From contig CBDCQL010000002.1 in NCBI GenBank assembly GCA_965220615.1, positions 1,054,001 through 1,118,000 of the forward strand: 64,000 nt of DNA, in the 5' to 3' direction. This document shows positions 44,068 through 52,672 of the stretch, piece after piece. Within the stretch, counting starts at the first letter, position 1. The number at the start of each line of letters is the position of its first letter. Origin of the DNA: JAGWBD01 sp965220615. GTDB taxonomy: Bacteria > Chloroflexota > Anaerolineae > Aggregatilineales > Phototrophicaceae. The translations under genes and the position numbers were made by a program. The notes beneath the pieces were generated by a model. The model was not told the DNA's origin. It saw only the letters and a program-made list of their open reading frames with translations, and did no database searches.

Positions 44068-45950
44068 CCGTCTCCGCTGGCCTGCACAGCACTTTCGTCT
44101 TCTGCGGCGCCCTCGTTCAGACGCTCCAGAGCCGCCAGGCTCGCCTCATCGAAGGCCAGCGTCAATGTCGCCCGCAAGGCTTTCAGGGTGGCGGGTCTGA
44201 CGTCCAGGTAGCCCGCATCCTGCCAGTTGCGCAAGTTTTCTTCGCCGGCCAGATACCAGAGGAAAGCCTGCAATTGCGGCAGGGTAAGCCGGTTGCGGTT
44301 GGCGACAAGCCAGGTTGCCTGTGACAGCGGCCAGCTGCTGTCACGAATGCTGTCGGGCGATGGAGCCACACAGCCGTCTCCGCCGTCCAGGGGCAGCAGC
44401 CGGATGCGTTCCTGGCCACTTTCCAGCACACGCTCGTATTCCAGCCAGGTCATGAAGGTGAGAGCGCCAGGTACATTTGCAGTAGCCGCTGCCCGGTAAA
44501 GGGGATCGTCGTCGAATTCAATGTCCGATCGACCCAGGAGACCGGCTTTCGCGACAGCCAGCAGCTGGTCCATAGCCGGGTTGCCGGGACGCGGCGCGAA
44601 GAGAATCAGCGTTTCGTCCGCGTATTCGCTGTTCAGGTCCTGCCAGTCCAGAATCGTGCCCGACGATTCAGCCCGCCAGACAGTCCCCAGTTCTTCAGCG
44701 CTCATACAGGTCGGCGCTGCACCATTTGCATTGGCCAGCAGCACCAGCGCGTTGCTACCCAGAAACAGGGTCATGGCATCGATATTGCTCTCGCTGCATG
44801 CGGCCAACTCCTCCTCAAGCGGGAGGCGGTCCACGAACACCAGGTCCAACGCGCCCGCGCACAGATCGCGCATTCCGGCCGCAGCGCCCTGATGAAGAGT
44901 GGTGGTCGAAAGTCCCTGGTTTTGGGCCTGAAACCCTTCCAGAGTCGAATTCACAAAACTGTAGGTCGTACCACTGCCACCGATTCGCAGCGCGCCTGCA
45001 ACGGTTTCCGGCAGGACGAAATCCCCGGCAACCAGAGGGGCGGTCTCGCCCTCTTGCGCTGCGCGTAAACGTTCGCGGTTATCCCTGATTACCGCTTCCG
45101 TGGGTGGAGTAAACCCTGCCGAGCGAACAATCGTCGCTGCATCCTCGCCGGCCATCAACTCCAGAAGTGCACTTACACCCGCGTCAGTGAAGCGGGCGAC
45201 ATTTGCGTAGAGCAGCAACTGGCTCGCCGCCGGATAGAGACCGTCTTCAACGGTTTCGGCGGATGGCGCACGGCATCCCTCGCTGTTCGCCGTGTCAAGG
45301 GAAAGGACTGGAGCGTCCTGAACCTGTTCAAGCAGGGAAACGCCGATGGAGCCGGGTGTTGCGATGACTTCTGTCATGGCATCCGTCGTGACCAGGGCAT
45401 CGTCGCGCAAGCCGTCGCCGCTGACGAGCGCGTCCAGCAGGCTGTAGCTTGCTGTTAATTCGGGAGGGATATGGACCGAAAGTTCCAGCTCTTCCGGCGC
45501 GTCTTCCAGCAACTGACTCCATGACGTCGCCGCACCGGCAGCGCTTGGCGCGAAGATCTCCCTCAATTGCCCTTCATTCAGGCAAGGGGCAAACTCCCTG
45601 ACCCCGGGGTGAGCGATCAGGGCCAGAATGTTGTGGCCAAGGGTGAATTCGACGAGTGAAACGTCGTTTTCGTTGCACACCTGCAGCAGGTCCTGGTCGA
45701 TGGCCTGTGTGGAAGTGCTGAGCGAAGAATCACCTTGACACAACATCGTGAGACCTGTGCGGGACCCGGTCGTTTCACTGACCAAATCGCCCTCGATTTC
45801 CGCCGCTGCTATCATCGCTTGCAACAGGGGCTCGACGATCGCAGAGCCAGTGACCCGCGTGGCGATGTCCTGCGCCACCAGCGCCGGACCAGAAAGCAGC
45901 AAAGCGAGCAGCAGGACCACAAGGGCAGGCAGTCGAAGACTCGGGACCAT
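44064..45950 (-). CDS. exported tandem PstS-like phosphate-binding-domain protein
   Basis: A 628-residue exported protein. The signal peptide from M-V-P-S-L-R-L-P-A-L ends near A-L-V-A before Q-D. Two periplasmic-binding-protein type II modules follow. The first has T-G-S-A-I-V-E-P-L-L near residue 35 and the second G-G-S-G-T-T-Y-S-F-V near residue 325, each preceding a PstS-style helix. The second half ends with a W-L-V-A-N-R-N-R segment and an acidic tail. Duplicated PstS-like proteins may bind phosphate or other oxyanions, but no pst genes are adjacent. ATG 45950 has G-G-A-G-T upstream; the frame is open to 46022. Confidence 0.75.
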   Translation of the reverse strand: MVPSLRLPALVVLLLALLLSGPALVAQDIATRVTGSAIVEPLLQAMIAAAEIEGDLVSETTGSRTGLTMLCQGDSSLSTSTQAIDQDLLQVCNENDVSLVEFTLGHNILALIAHPGVREFAPCLNEGQLREIFAPSAAGAATSWSQLLEDAPEELELSVHIPPELTASYSLLDALVSGDGLRDDALVTTDAMTEVIATPGSIGVSLLEQVQDAPVLSLDTANSEGCRAPSAETVEDGLYPAASQLLLYANVARFTDAGVSALLELMAGEDAATIVRSAGFTPPTEAVIRDNRERLRAAQEGETAPLVAGDFVLPETVAGALRIGGSGTTYSFVNSTLEGFQAQNQGLSTTTLHQGAAAGMRDLCAGALDLVFVDRLPLEEELAACSESNIDAMTLFLGSNALVLLANANGAAPTCMSAEELGTVWRAESSGTILDWQDLNSEYADETLILFAPRPGNPAMDQLLAVAKAGLLGRSDIEFDDDPLYRAAATANVPGALTFMTWLEYERVLESGQERIRLLPLDGGDGCVAPSPDSIRDSSWPLSQATWLVANRNRLTLPQLQAFLWYLAGEENLRNWQDAGYLDVRPATLKALRATLTLAFDEASLAALERLNEGAAEDESAVQASGDG

Positions 45951-46061
45951 TCCGGACACTCCGGGGCACTGGACGCAGGGTGCAGGCATTGTACTGGCGC
46001 GGCCTTCATTTACCAGTCGCACTTCGCGACAGCATGATGTAGCCTGCAGACGGAGGTGCTC

Positions 46062-46472
46062 GTGAACGACGAATTCTCGCTATACAGACTAGTGGGCGGC
46101 GATGAGACCTTTCAGCAACTGGTCGACATCTTTTATGACCGCATCGAAGGGGACCCGCTGTTGCGCCCCATGTTTCCCGCCGATCTGGAACCTGGCAAGC
46201 AAAGGCAATTTCTCTTTTTGACGCAATTCTTTGGCGGACCGCCGCGCTACAACGAACAGCGTGGTCACCCGCGCCTCCGCCTCAGGCACAGTCCCTTTCC
46301 GATTGACGAGGCCGCGCGCAAGCGTTGGCTTGAACACATGCTGGCCGCCATTGACGAGACGGGGATCGACGAGCCCATGCGCAACGTCATGCGCAGCTAC
46401 TTCGAACGCGCCTCGGCCATGCTTGTCAACCGGGCCGGCCCTGTCGAACCGGAGAATCCGCGGCAGGACTAG
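46062..46472 (+). CDS. truncated haemoglobin, group II (trHbO type)
   Basis: A 136-residue 2-on-2 globin. Tyr25 in D-I-F-Y-D is at B10, H76 in R-L-R-H-S-P-F-P-I is the proximal F8 histidine, and a tryptophan near residue 90 (R-K-R-W-L-E-H-M) is at G8. All three are group II marks. Such globins bind O2 or NO and are linked to redox or nitrosative stress. CGGAGG at 46051-46056 precedes GTG 46062; an in-frame GTG at 46056 overlaps that site. Its stop overlaps thyX by four bases. Confidence 0.88.
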   Translation: MNDEFSLYRLVGGDETFQQLVDIFYDRIEGDPLLRPMFPADLEPGKQRQFLFLTQFFGGPPRYNEQRGHPRLRLRHSPFPIDEAARKRWLEHMLAAIDETGIDEPMRNVMRSYFERASAMLVNRAGPVEPENPRQD

Positions 46473-47194
46473 CCGACGTTGGTCAACACCATGGTTTCAA
46501 AGGCTTCGGCCGTCCAGGGCAGGGCAGGGCGGAAAAAGTGTTCCAGGATTGCCCTTGCGTAGACCCGGATTTCGTGCTGCGCGTCTTCTGCCATGCGCAG
46601 TTTGATAAAGTGCATCAGATTGTGCGCGTCCACCTTCATCACCCAGGTGTAGTAAACGCTGAATCCTGGCAGAAAGACTCGCGCCAGTTCTCTTGAAACA
46701 CCCGCGTCCAGCGCTTGTCGGTAAAGCCTGAAGGAATTCTCGTAGTGCGCAACCAGGTCTTTTGTCAACCCTGATGCGGTGGCTTCGTCCAGTTCGCCTT
46801 CGCTGGCCTGACGGTTGCTGCGGGCCTGCAGGCGCCACACGTCCGGCACGTAAAAGTCACCTTCCTCGAAAGGCGTGTAGCGCCCGGATTGGGAGTTGGC
46901 GCTCCAGGTGCGATGCCGCACCCACTGCCACCAGGTCAGCAGGGGAGCGCGGCAACGAAACTTGAATTCCACCATTTCGAAAGGCGACGTGTGTCGGTGG
47001 CGCATCAGGAAAAAAAGCAACTTCCTGTCCCGCTCGGTGCCCTTGCTCTCGCCCAGATAGGAAACGCGGGCCGCATTGACGATCGCCAGATCTCCACTCA
47101 CTCCCGTATCGGGATGTGGCATCAGGTCCAGCAATTCTATGTATCCCTTGTCAAGGACCTGGACTCTCTTGCCAATTAGCGAGTCGTCGGTCAT
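46469..47194 (-). CDS. thyX: FAD-dependent thymidylate synthase
   Basis: A 241-residue ThyX. The signature R-H-R-T-W-S-A-N-S-Q-S-G-R-Y occupies residues 93-106 and matches R-H-R-x7-S. F-E-M-V-E-F near residue 72 and the C-terminal V-D-A-H-N-L-M-H-F-I-K-L-R complete the active-site ring. It methylates dUMP with methylenetetrahydrofolate and reduced flavin, so this organism may lack ThyA. It lies 17 bases downstream of ruvA on the same strand and is probably the last gene of that operon. Confidence 0.93.
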   Translation of the reverse strand: MTDDSLIGKRVQVLDKGYIELLDLMPHPDTGVSGDLAIVNAARVSYLGESKGTERDRKLLFFLMRHRHTSPFEMVEFKFRCRAPLLTWWQWVRHRTWSANSQSGRYTPFEEGDFYVPDVWRLQARSNRQASEGELDEATASGLTKDLVAHYENSFRLYRQALDAGVSRELARVFLPGFSVYYTWVMKVDAHNLMHFIKLRMAEDAQHEIRVYARAILEHFFRPALPWTAEAFETMVLTNVG

Positions 47195-47211
47195 TTCGGC
47201 TCCGTTGGTGA

Positions 47212-47781
47212 TCAGGAAAAAAACTGCAGGGCCAGGCGCAGCCGCTCTTCAACGTCATCGGGTGCATCGGAAGGCAACGCCTGGGTGGCAGCCTGGGCTT
47301 CCACGAGGCTGTAACCGAGTGCGGTCAGGGCGTCCATGACTTCCACGTCGCTGTCGGACAATGACGTTGAAGGGAGGGTTGCCAGTCCGTCGCCAAGCTT
47401 GTCCCTCAGTTCCAGAATGATCTTGTCGGCCGACTTTCGGCCAACCCCGGGTACTCGCCTGATCAGTTCCGGCCTCTCGCCCACAACCGCCTGGCGCAAA
47501 CTGTCCGGGCTCATGGTGGACAGGATGGACAATGCCAGGCGGGGCCCAATTCCGCTGACCTTCATCAGATTGCGAAACAACTCGCACCAGGCACTGTCGG
47601 GGAAACCGTACAGGGCGAATCCGTCGTCGCGCACGACCATTACGGTGTGCAGTGTGAGTCCGCCGTTCAGCGTCTGGAGCTGTGGTTCCGGGGTGAACAC
47701 CTGGTAGCCTATGCCATTGACGTCAATGACAACAAAGTCCTCGCCAACAGCGGAGACCACGCCCCTCAGGCTGACGATCAC
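47212..47781 (-). CDS. ruvA: Holliday junction branch migration protein RuvA
   Basis: A 189-residue RuvA with the N-terminal OB domain (M-I-V-S-L-R-G-V-V), two helix-hairpin-helix motifs (V-S-G-I-G-P-R-L-A near residue 70 and V-P-G-V-G-R-K-S-A near 108) and a C-terminal RuvB-binding three-helix domain ending A-L-Q-F-F-S. It tetramerises on four-way junctions and loads RuvB. Start overlaps ruvC by four bases. No ruvB is present in the window. Confidence 0.93.
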   Translation of the reverse strand: MIVSLRGVVSAVGEDFVVIDVNGIGYQVFTPEPQLQTLNGGLTLHTVMVVRDDGFALYGFPDSAWCELFRNLMKVSGIGPRLALSILSTMSPDSLRQAVVGERPELIRRVPGVGRKSADKIILELRDKLGDGLATLPSTSLSDSDVEVMDALTALGYSLVEAQAATQALPSDAPDDVEERLRLALQFFS

Positions 47782-48278
47782 GCCTGGGCATCCTGCAAGT
47801 TGCGAAAGCGGGCGCTGTGGAGATCGGTAATGGCCACTGCAAGCGCATCCGCCGCATCGTCCGGTCGAGGCCTGTTCTCCATGCCGAGCAGGATTCGGAC
47901 CATTTCCTGCATCTGGGTCTTCCCGGCCCCACCGTAACCGGCAATGGCCTGCTTAACAATGTTGGGCTTGTATTCGTATACCGGCAGACCCGCAGTGGCC
48001 AGAGTCAGCAAGATGACGCCTCGTCCCTGTGCAACCGTGATGGCAGTCGTCACATTGCGCGCAAAAAACATCTCTTCGACGCCGGCCCGCTCCGGGCGCC
48101 AGGTTGCGATGATATCTTCCAGTTCATCGTGAATGCGTCGCAGGCGCATATGCATCGGCTGGCCTGCTGCGGTGGTGATTACGCCATGTCCATGCGCAAC
48201 AAGCGAACCGTCCGGCCTTTCCTGTACCAACCCCCAGCCAATGCTGGCCGTGCCGGGATCAATGCCAAGTGAAAGCAT
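47778..48278 (-). CDS. ruvC: crossover junction endodeoxyribonuclease RuvC
   Basis: A 166-residue Holliday-junction resolvase. It begins M-L-S-L-G-I-D-P-G-T-A-S-I-G-W-G, giving the first catalytic Asp. E in G-V-E-E-M-F-F and the C-terminal D-D-A-A-D-A-L-A-V-A pair complete the RNase-H-like acidic set. The K-Q-A-I-A-G-Y-G-G-A-G-K-T-Q segment is typical. It overlaps ruvA by four bases and the yebC gene by one. Confidence 0.94.
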   Translation of the reverse strand: MLSLGIDPGTASIGWGLVQERPDGSLVAHGHGVITTAAGQPMHMRLRRIHDELEDIIATWRPERAGVEEMFFARNVTTAITVAQGRGVILLTLATAGLPVYEYKPNIVKQAIAGYGGAGKTQMQEMVRILLGMENRPRPDDAADALAVAITDLHSARFRNLQDAQA

Positions 48279-49027
48279 TAGCTGCTTTCGTACGCCGCTG
48301 CCAGTTCATCGCTGATTTGCAGATTCGAGAACACCGACTGCACGTCATCCAGTTCTTCCAGCCTTTCATGCAGGCGCATGTTTTGAAGCGCCCTGGCCTG
48401 CGGCAGGCCGGTTTCATTGGCGGGTTCCCAGCGCAGTCCGGATTCGGCCACGCTGAATCCGGCGCCGGCCAGCGCCTGTTCCACGTTGGCCAGCATTTCA
48501 TAGGGCGTCCACACCTCGATCAATCCTTCCTCTTCCACGACGTCGTCGGCGCCCGCTTCGGCAGCCAGAAGAAAGACTTCCTCAAAGTCTGGCGCTCCCT
48601 CCAGAGCGATGAATCCCTTGCGCTGGAATTGCCAGGTGACGGCGCCCGCTGAAGCCAGACTGCCGCCGGACTTGTTGAGGGCGTGCTTGATTTCGGCCAG
48701 GGTGCGATTGCGGTTGTCCGTGAGCGTATCGATGAGATAGGCGACGCCATCAGGCCCGTACCCTTCGTAGGTAATTTCGACCAGGTCTTCGCCTTCCAGT
48801 TGGCCGGAGCCCCGCAGGATTGCGCGCTCGATGTTCTCCCGCGGCATATTTCCGGCCTTGGCCTTGGCAACGGCCAGTTTCAGACGGGGGTTACTGGTTT
48901 CATCAGCGCCTCCCTCCCGGGCAGCCACGGTGATTTCCCGGGCCAGGCGCGTGAAGACCTTTCCTCTCCTTGCGTCTTCCGCGCCTTTCTTGCGCTTGAT
49001 TGTCGACCATTTGCTGTGTCCGGACAT
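48278..49027 (-). CDS. yebC: YebC/PmpR/TACO1-family protein
   Basis: A 249-residue protein with the invariant opening M-S-G-H-S-K-W-S-T-I-K-R-K-K-G and E-I-T-Y-E-G-Y-G-P-D-G-V near residue 104. YebC proteins act as transcription factors or, by newer work, ribosome-associated factors helping translation of difficult stretches such as polyproline. It heads the yebC-ruvC-ruvA-thyX operon, an order shared by many bacteria for the first three genes. A good promoter lies just upstream. Confidence 0.93.
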   Translation of the reverse strand: MSGHSKWSTIKRKKGAEDARRGKVFTRLAREITVAAREGGADETSNPRLKLAVAKAKAGNMPRENIERAILRGSGQLEGEDLVEITYEGYGPDGVAYLIDTLTDNRNRTLAEIKHALNKSGGSLASAGAVTWQFQRKGFIALEGAPDFEEVFLLAAEAGADDVVEEEGLIEVWTPYEMLANVEQALAGAGFSVAESGLRWEPANETGLPQARALQNMRLHERLEELDDVQSVFSNLQISDELAAAYESS

Positions 49028-49053
49028 GACTGCCTCCAGGCAACACCGGTGGG

Positions 49054-49082
49054 ATTGTAGCCCAGGCCCAGGTCAGTGTCGA
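49054..49082 (-). promoter_or_regulatory. promoter of the yebC-ruvC-ruvA-thyX operon
   Basis: Read on the minus strand, TCGACA (49082-49077) and TACAAT (49059-49054) are separated by exactly 17 bases, 26 bases before the yebC start. Confidence 0.65.
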
Positions 49083-49091
49083 GATTGGCTG

Positions 49092-49100
49092 TGCTATACT
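49092..49100 (+). promoter_or_regulatory. extended -10 promoter of the FecR-like gene
   Basis: TGCTATACT: TGC extension plus TATACT at 49095-49100, 56 bases before the start codon. No clear -35. It overlaps back to back with the yebC promoter. Confidence 0.5.
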
Positions 49101-49155
49101 TGCCAGCCAGTACAGGCGTCGATACTTCTCCCTGTGGCAGGAGCATTTCAACAGA

Positions 49156-50541
49156 ATGACAACGGCTTCGTGGGGAGACAGGGAAAAACCGCAGCAAGCG
49201 AATCCCCAGATACTTGCCTGGTCCATTCTACTGTTGTCTTTCGGGCTCTTTTGTGTGCTGTTCGTCTCGCTGCTGGTCACGGCGGACCACTTTCTCTTTC
49301 AGTCTTCGCTTCCGATGGAAGTGATATTGAACGTGGGCCGTGGCACAGTCAGTGTTTCCGACCTCGCCAATCCGGTTGAACAGGTTGGAATCAACGGATC
49401 AGCGATACCGGACGGTGTCATCGTCCGCACGGACCCGCAGTCACAGGGGACCATCAATTTCATCGATGGCGATGAGGGCGGGGAACGCTTGCTGGCGACC
49501 CTTACGCTGCAACGCGATTCCCGCGTCACCTTGCTCGGAGCTCAAAGCCCGCGTTTTCCATGGAGCCGTCGTGGACACGAAATCGCCCTTCAGGATGTGA
49601 TAGGCGAGATGAATCTGACGATTTCGGATTTTTCCGGCCAGGACATGCGAGTCTATGGGAGGACGCCAGGGCGCGCCTGGCTGCAAATGTCCGGGCCCGG
49701 CACCTACACTATTGAAGGCGCTTCGGAAGAGTTGCGTCTCTTTAACCATGACGGACAGGTACGTCTGGAATCGGCGGACGGGTTGCAAAGTCGTGTCATT
49801 CCACCCGGCGCCCAGGGTGCCGTGCTCTATGAAACTCCCCGGGTGGAAGTCCGGCCAGGTTACATGAATTTGCTGAAGGATGAAAAATTTGTCCAGATGC
49901 AGCGTGGCGCATCAACATCGGAAGGCGGCGCATGGACCTGCGACCATGGGCCATTGGACAACCCACCCGGCGCCCATGAGTTTCTGCATGTATACGGTCT
50001 GAATTCGCTTCGTTTCCTGCGGGACGGTGGCCTGACTTCCCACGGCGAGAATTTTTGCGTACAACAGTTCGGTCAACGAGGACTGGACCTGAACGAATTC
50101 GACCTCGATTACCTCTCAATTCGAGTGTCATTCTTCGTGGAACACGCCTCCCTTGGTTCCTGCGGTACGCATGGAAGTGAATGTCCCCTGATGCTCAGGA
50201 TGGACTACCTCAATCAGGAATACATTGAATCCCAACAGGGCCGGCAACAGGGCGAAACCGGCGTTCGGGCCGTGCCGCCCGGAAGCGACGCGATCCAGTG
50301 GCGCCACGGCTTTTTCACCCACACGCGCGAAGAGTGGCCCATGCGCTGCGATACCTGCATCCAGGACCACGAACTAATCCACGAAAAGAGCTGGTACGTT
50401 TACGAAAGCCCCAACTTGCTGACCCTGTTCTCCCCGGATTCTCCACCTGAAATCATCGTTGGCGTCTGGGTCTATGCCTCCGGGCACGAGTATGACGTCC
50501 GCGTCAGGGACGTAGCCCTGCTTGCCAAACAAAGGTCCTGA
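49156..50541 (+). CDS. single-pass membrane protein with FecR-like extracytoplasmic region
   Basis: A 461-residue protein. A polar N terminus of about 20 residues precedes one helix (I-L-A-W-S-I-L-L-L-S-F-G-L-F-C-V-L-F-V), with the rest outside. The region 60-220 alternates short beta strands, including V-I-L-N-V-G-R-G-T-V and R-V-T-L-L-G-A and M-S-G-P-G-T-Y-T-I, which recalls FecR-domain beta-sandwiches. The C-terminal half contains several cysteines (for example C-D-H-G, C-G-T-H-G-S-E-C, C-D-T-C) and a possible lectin-like or Ig-like domain. I do not recognise its function. Probably wall- or surface-exposed. Confidence 0.6.
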   Translation: MTTASWGDREKPQQANPQILAWSILLLSFGLFCVLFVSLLVTADHFLFQSSLPMEVILNVGRGTVSVSDLANPVEQVGINGSAIPDGVIVRTDPQSQGTINFIDGDEGGERLLATLTLQRDSRVTLLGAQSPRFPWSRRGHEIALQDVIGEMNLTISDFSGQDMRVYGRTPGRAWLQMSGPGTYTIEGASEELRLFNHDGQVRLESADGLQSRVIPPGAQGAVLYETPRVEVRPGYMNLLKDEKFVQMQRGASTSEGGAWTCDHGPLDNPPGAHEFLHVYGLNSLRFLRDGGLTSHGENFCVQQFGQRGLDLNEFDLDYLSIRVSFFVEHASLGSCGTHGSECPLMLRMDYLNQEYIESQQGRQQGETGVRAVPPGSDAIQWRHGFFTHTREEWPMRCDTCIQDHELIHEKSWYVYESPNLLTLFSPDSPPEIIVGVWVYASGHEYDVRVRDVALLAKQRS

Positions 50542-50565
50542 CAGCGAGCCTGCACGGCGGGCGAA

Positions 50566-50594
50566 TTGCGTAGATTGGCGGCCACTGTTACAGT
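50566..50594 (+). promoter_or_regulatory. promoter of the zinc-ribbon protein gene
   Basis: TTGCGT at 50566-50571, 17-base spacer, TACAGT at 50589-50594, with TGT just before the -10. It lies 46 bases before GTG 50641. Confidence 0.55.
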
Positions 50595-50640
50595 GCTACT
50601 GTTGTGACTCCGGTCCTGAAATGTGAAACAAGGGGCATGT

Positions 50641-51186
50641 GTGGGCGACCTGAATTCTGAAAATCTGCTGACAGGTCTGGCCCTGTATGCCGTCCTGACT
50701 GCCCTTGCAGTCTGGGCCACGCTGGTCCTTTGGAGTTGGCAGGATGCGGGACTGCGATCCCGCAGCACGACCCTTCGCTTTCTGGTGGCGATTCTTGTTG
50801 CCGTGCTCAACGTACCAGGCCTGTTTATTTACCTGATGCTTCGGCCGCGGGAAACCCTCGGCGAAAGCTACGAACGGTCTTTGGAAGAGGAAGTCTTGCT
50901 GCAGGGAATCGTGGAGAGAATGGCCTGCCCGACCTGCAAGGCCCACACTCGCCCGGATTGGCAACTGTGCCCGGCCTGCAACACGCGTTTGCGCAGGCCC
51001 TGCACGCGCTGTGGCAATCTCCTCGAATCCGACTGGGAGCGCTGTCCCTGGTGCGCTTCGCGCCAGCCTCTGACCAGAGAGGAAGACTGGTCGATTACAC
51101 CGCAACGGGTTCGCCCGGCCGCAGCGGGCGGGACCGGTAGAGCAAGCGCCGTCGGAGACGTTGGTCAGCAGGGCGAAGGAAGCTAA
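50641..51186 (+). CDS. two-helix membrane protein with double zinc ribbon
   Basis: A 181-residue protein from GTG 50641 (AAGGGG just upstream); in-frame GTG 50623 is possible but has no site. Two helices lie at about residues 9-33 and 45-65. The cytoplasmic part has four Cys pairs: C-P-T-C near 97, C-P-A-C near 112, C-T-R-C near 122 and C-P-W-C near 137, forming two zinc ribbons. A low-complexity tail follows. Such proteins are common but unassigned; a regulatory or scaffold role in the membrane is plausible. Stop overlaps pyk by four bases. Confidence 0.7.
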   Translation: MGDLNSENLLTGLALYAVLTALAVWATLVLWSWQDAGLRSRSTTLRFLVAILVAVLNVPGLFIYLMLRPRETLGESYERSLEEEVLLQGIVERMACPTCKAHTRPDWQLCPACNTRLRRPCTRCGNLLESDWERCPWCASRQPLTREEDWSITPQRVRPAAAGGTGRASAVGDVGQQGEGS

Positions 51187-52658
51187 AGCTCGTCGGCTTC
51201 ACCAACGACATGGACTTTCAGGAAGTTTGTCTGGCCGCCAATTCCAAACGGGACACCGGCGATGATTACCAGGCGGTGCCCGCGTTCCACCATGCCAGCC
51301 CGGTTGGCTGCACGGACCACAGTGCCGATCATCTCGTCCGTTGTGCTGAAGTGGGGCACGAGCATGGGTATGACACCCCAGACTAGCGCCATTCTGCGGA
51401 AAATGTGGTCGCTGGGTGTCACGCACAATATTGGTGTGCGGGACCGTTCGCGGGCGATCTGGCGCGTTGTATAGCCACTGTGTGTTGACGTCACAATGGC
51501 CCGGCAATCCAGCACGGCCGCGATCCGGCTTGTGGCTTCACTGATGGCATCGGACATCCGCTCGCGTTCCTCATGGTCGGGATTCGCCTTAATTCTCCCG
51601 GGCGTCCAGCCGGAGAGCAACGCGCGTTCCGCGATGAGGGCGATACTGGCCATGGTATTGACTGAAACGACCGGGTAGCTACCGACGGCCGTCTCATTGC
51701 TTAGCATGACGGCATCGCTGCCATCCATGATCGCATTGTAAACATCGCTGGCCTCGGCCCGCGTGGGCCTCGGGCTCTCCACCATCGAATTGAGCATTTG
51801 AGTCGCCGTAATGACGGGTTTGCCCGCCTGGTTACACAAACGAATGATGTGCTTTTGATGGCCGGGGACCTCTTCCGCCGGGGTTTCTACACCCAGGTCA
51901 CCCCGCGCGACCATGATGCCATCTGACTCCGCGACGATTTCCTCGATGTTTTGCAGGGCTTCCCGCTTTTCAATTTTCGCGATCAGCCAGGGGTCGATCT
52001 CGCACCCCGACTCCTCGATCAAGACGCGCAGGTCCTTCAGGTCGCGTCCGCTGCGCACAAAGGACAGAGCAACAAAGTCGGTCTGTTTCTGCAAGGCGAA
52101 ACTCAGGTCTTCCCGGTCCTTGTCGGTAATGGCGGACAGCGTCAGGCGGGCAGTTGGCGCCGTAACGCCCTTGCGCGAATACAGCGCGCCACCGGTAACG
52201 ACGCGGCAGGTCAGGGTCTCCTCGTCCCTTGCCGTGACGATGAACTCCAGGTCACCGTCGTCCAGCAGCAGTGGCATTCCCTGATCGACGTCGCGCATGA
52301 ACTCCGGATGCGGCAGGAGCAGGGCGTGGCGGTCACTGTTCGCCAGGGATTCATTGAGGGTCAGGCGAACTGTATCGTCCTGTTCAAGGTTCAGAGGCTC
52401 CTGCGGGACCTGTCCAATGCGAATTTTCGGTCCCTGCAAGTCGCACATTATGGCGACAACTTCGTCTTCTTCGCGGGCAACACGACGAATGCGATCGATG
52501 GTTTCCCCATGGATGTCCTGTTCACCATGCGAAAAGTTAATGCGCGCCACGTTCATGCCGCCACGTATAATGGCGCGCAGGGTCTGCTCGTCGCTGGAGG
52601 CCGGACCGATAGTTGCGACAATCTTGGTGCGTTTCTGGTCAAGCCGGCTACCGGACAA
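51183..52658 (-). CDS. pyk: pyruvate kinase
   Basis: A 491-residue pyruvate kinase. K-I-V-A-T-I-G-P-A-S near residue 11, the active-site signature L-I-A-K-I-E-K near 220, G-I-M-V-A-R-G-D-L-G-V and M-L-N-S-M near 290 are all present. A C-terminal allosteric domain of usual length runs from about residue 355. It makes ATP and pyruvate from phosphoenolpyruvate. It follows eno by 14 bases in the same direction, giving a two-step lower-glycolysis operon. Confidence 0.95.
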   Translation of the reverse strand: MSGSRLDQKRTKIVATIGPASSDEQTLRAIIRGGMNVARINFSHGEQDIHGETIDRIRRVAREEDEVVAIMCDLQGPKIRIGQVPQEPLNLEQDDTVRLTLNESLANSDRHALLLPHPEFMRDVDQGMPLLLDDGDLEFIVTARDEETLTCRVVTGGALYSRKGVTAPTARLTLSAITDKDREDLSFALQKQTDFVALSFVRSGRDLKDLRVLIEESGCEIDPWLIAKIEKREALQNIEEIVAESDGIMVARGDLGVETPAEEVPGHQKHIIRLCNQAGKPVITATQMLNSMVESPRPTRAEASDVYNAIMDGSDAVMLSNETAVGSYPVVSVNTMASIALIAERALLSGWTPGRIKANPDHEERERMSDAISEATSRIAAVLDCRAIVTSTHSGYTTRQIARERSRTPILCVTPSDHIFRRMALVWGVIPMLVPHFSTTDEMIGTVVRAANRAGMVERGHRLVIIAGVPFGIGGQTNFLKVHVVGEADEL

Positions 52659-52672
52659 GGCGTTCCTCCGGA

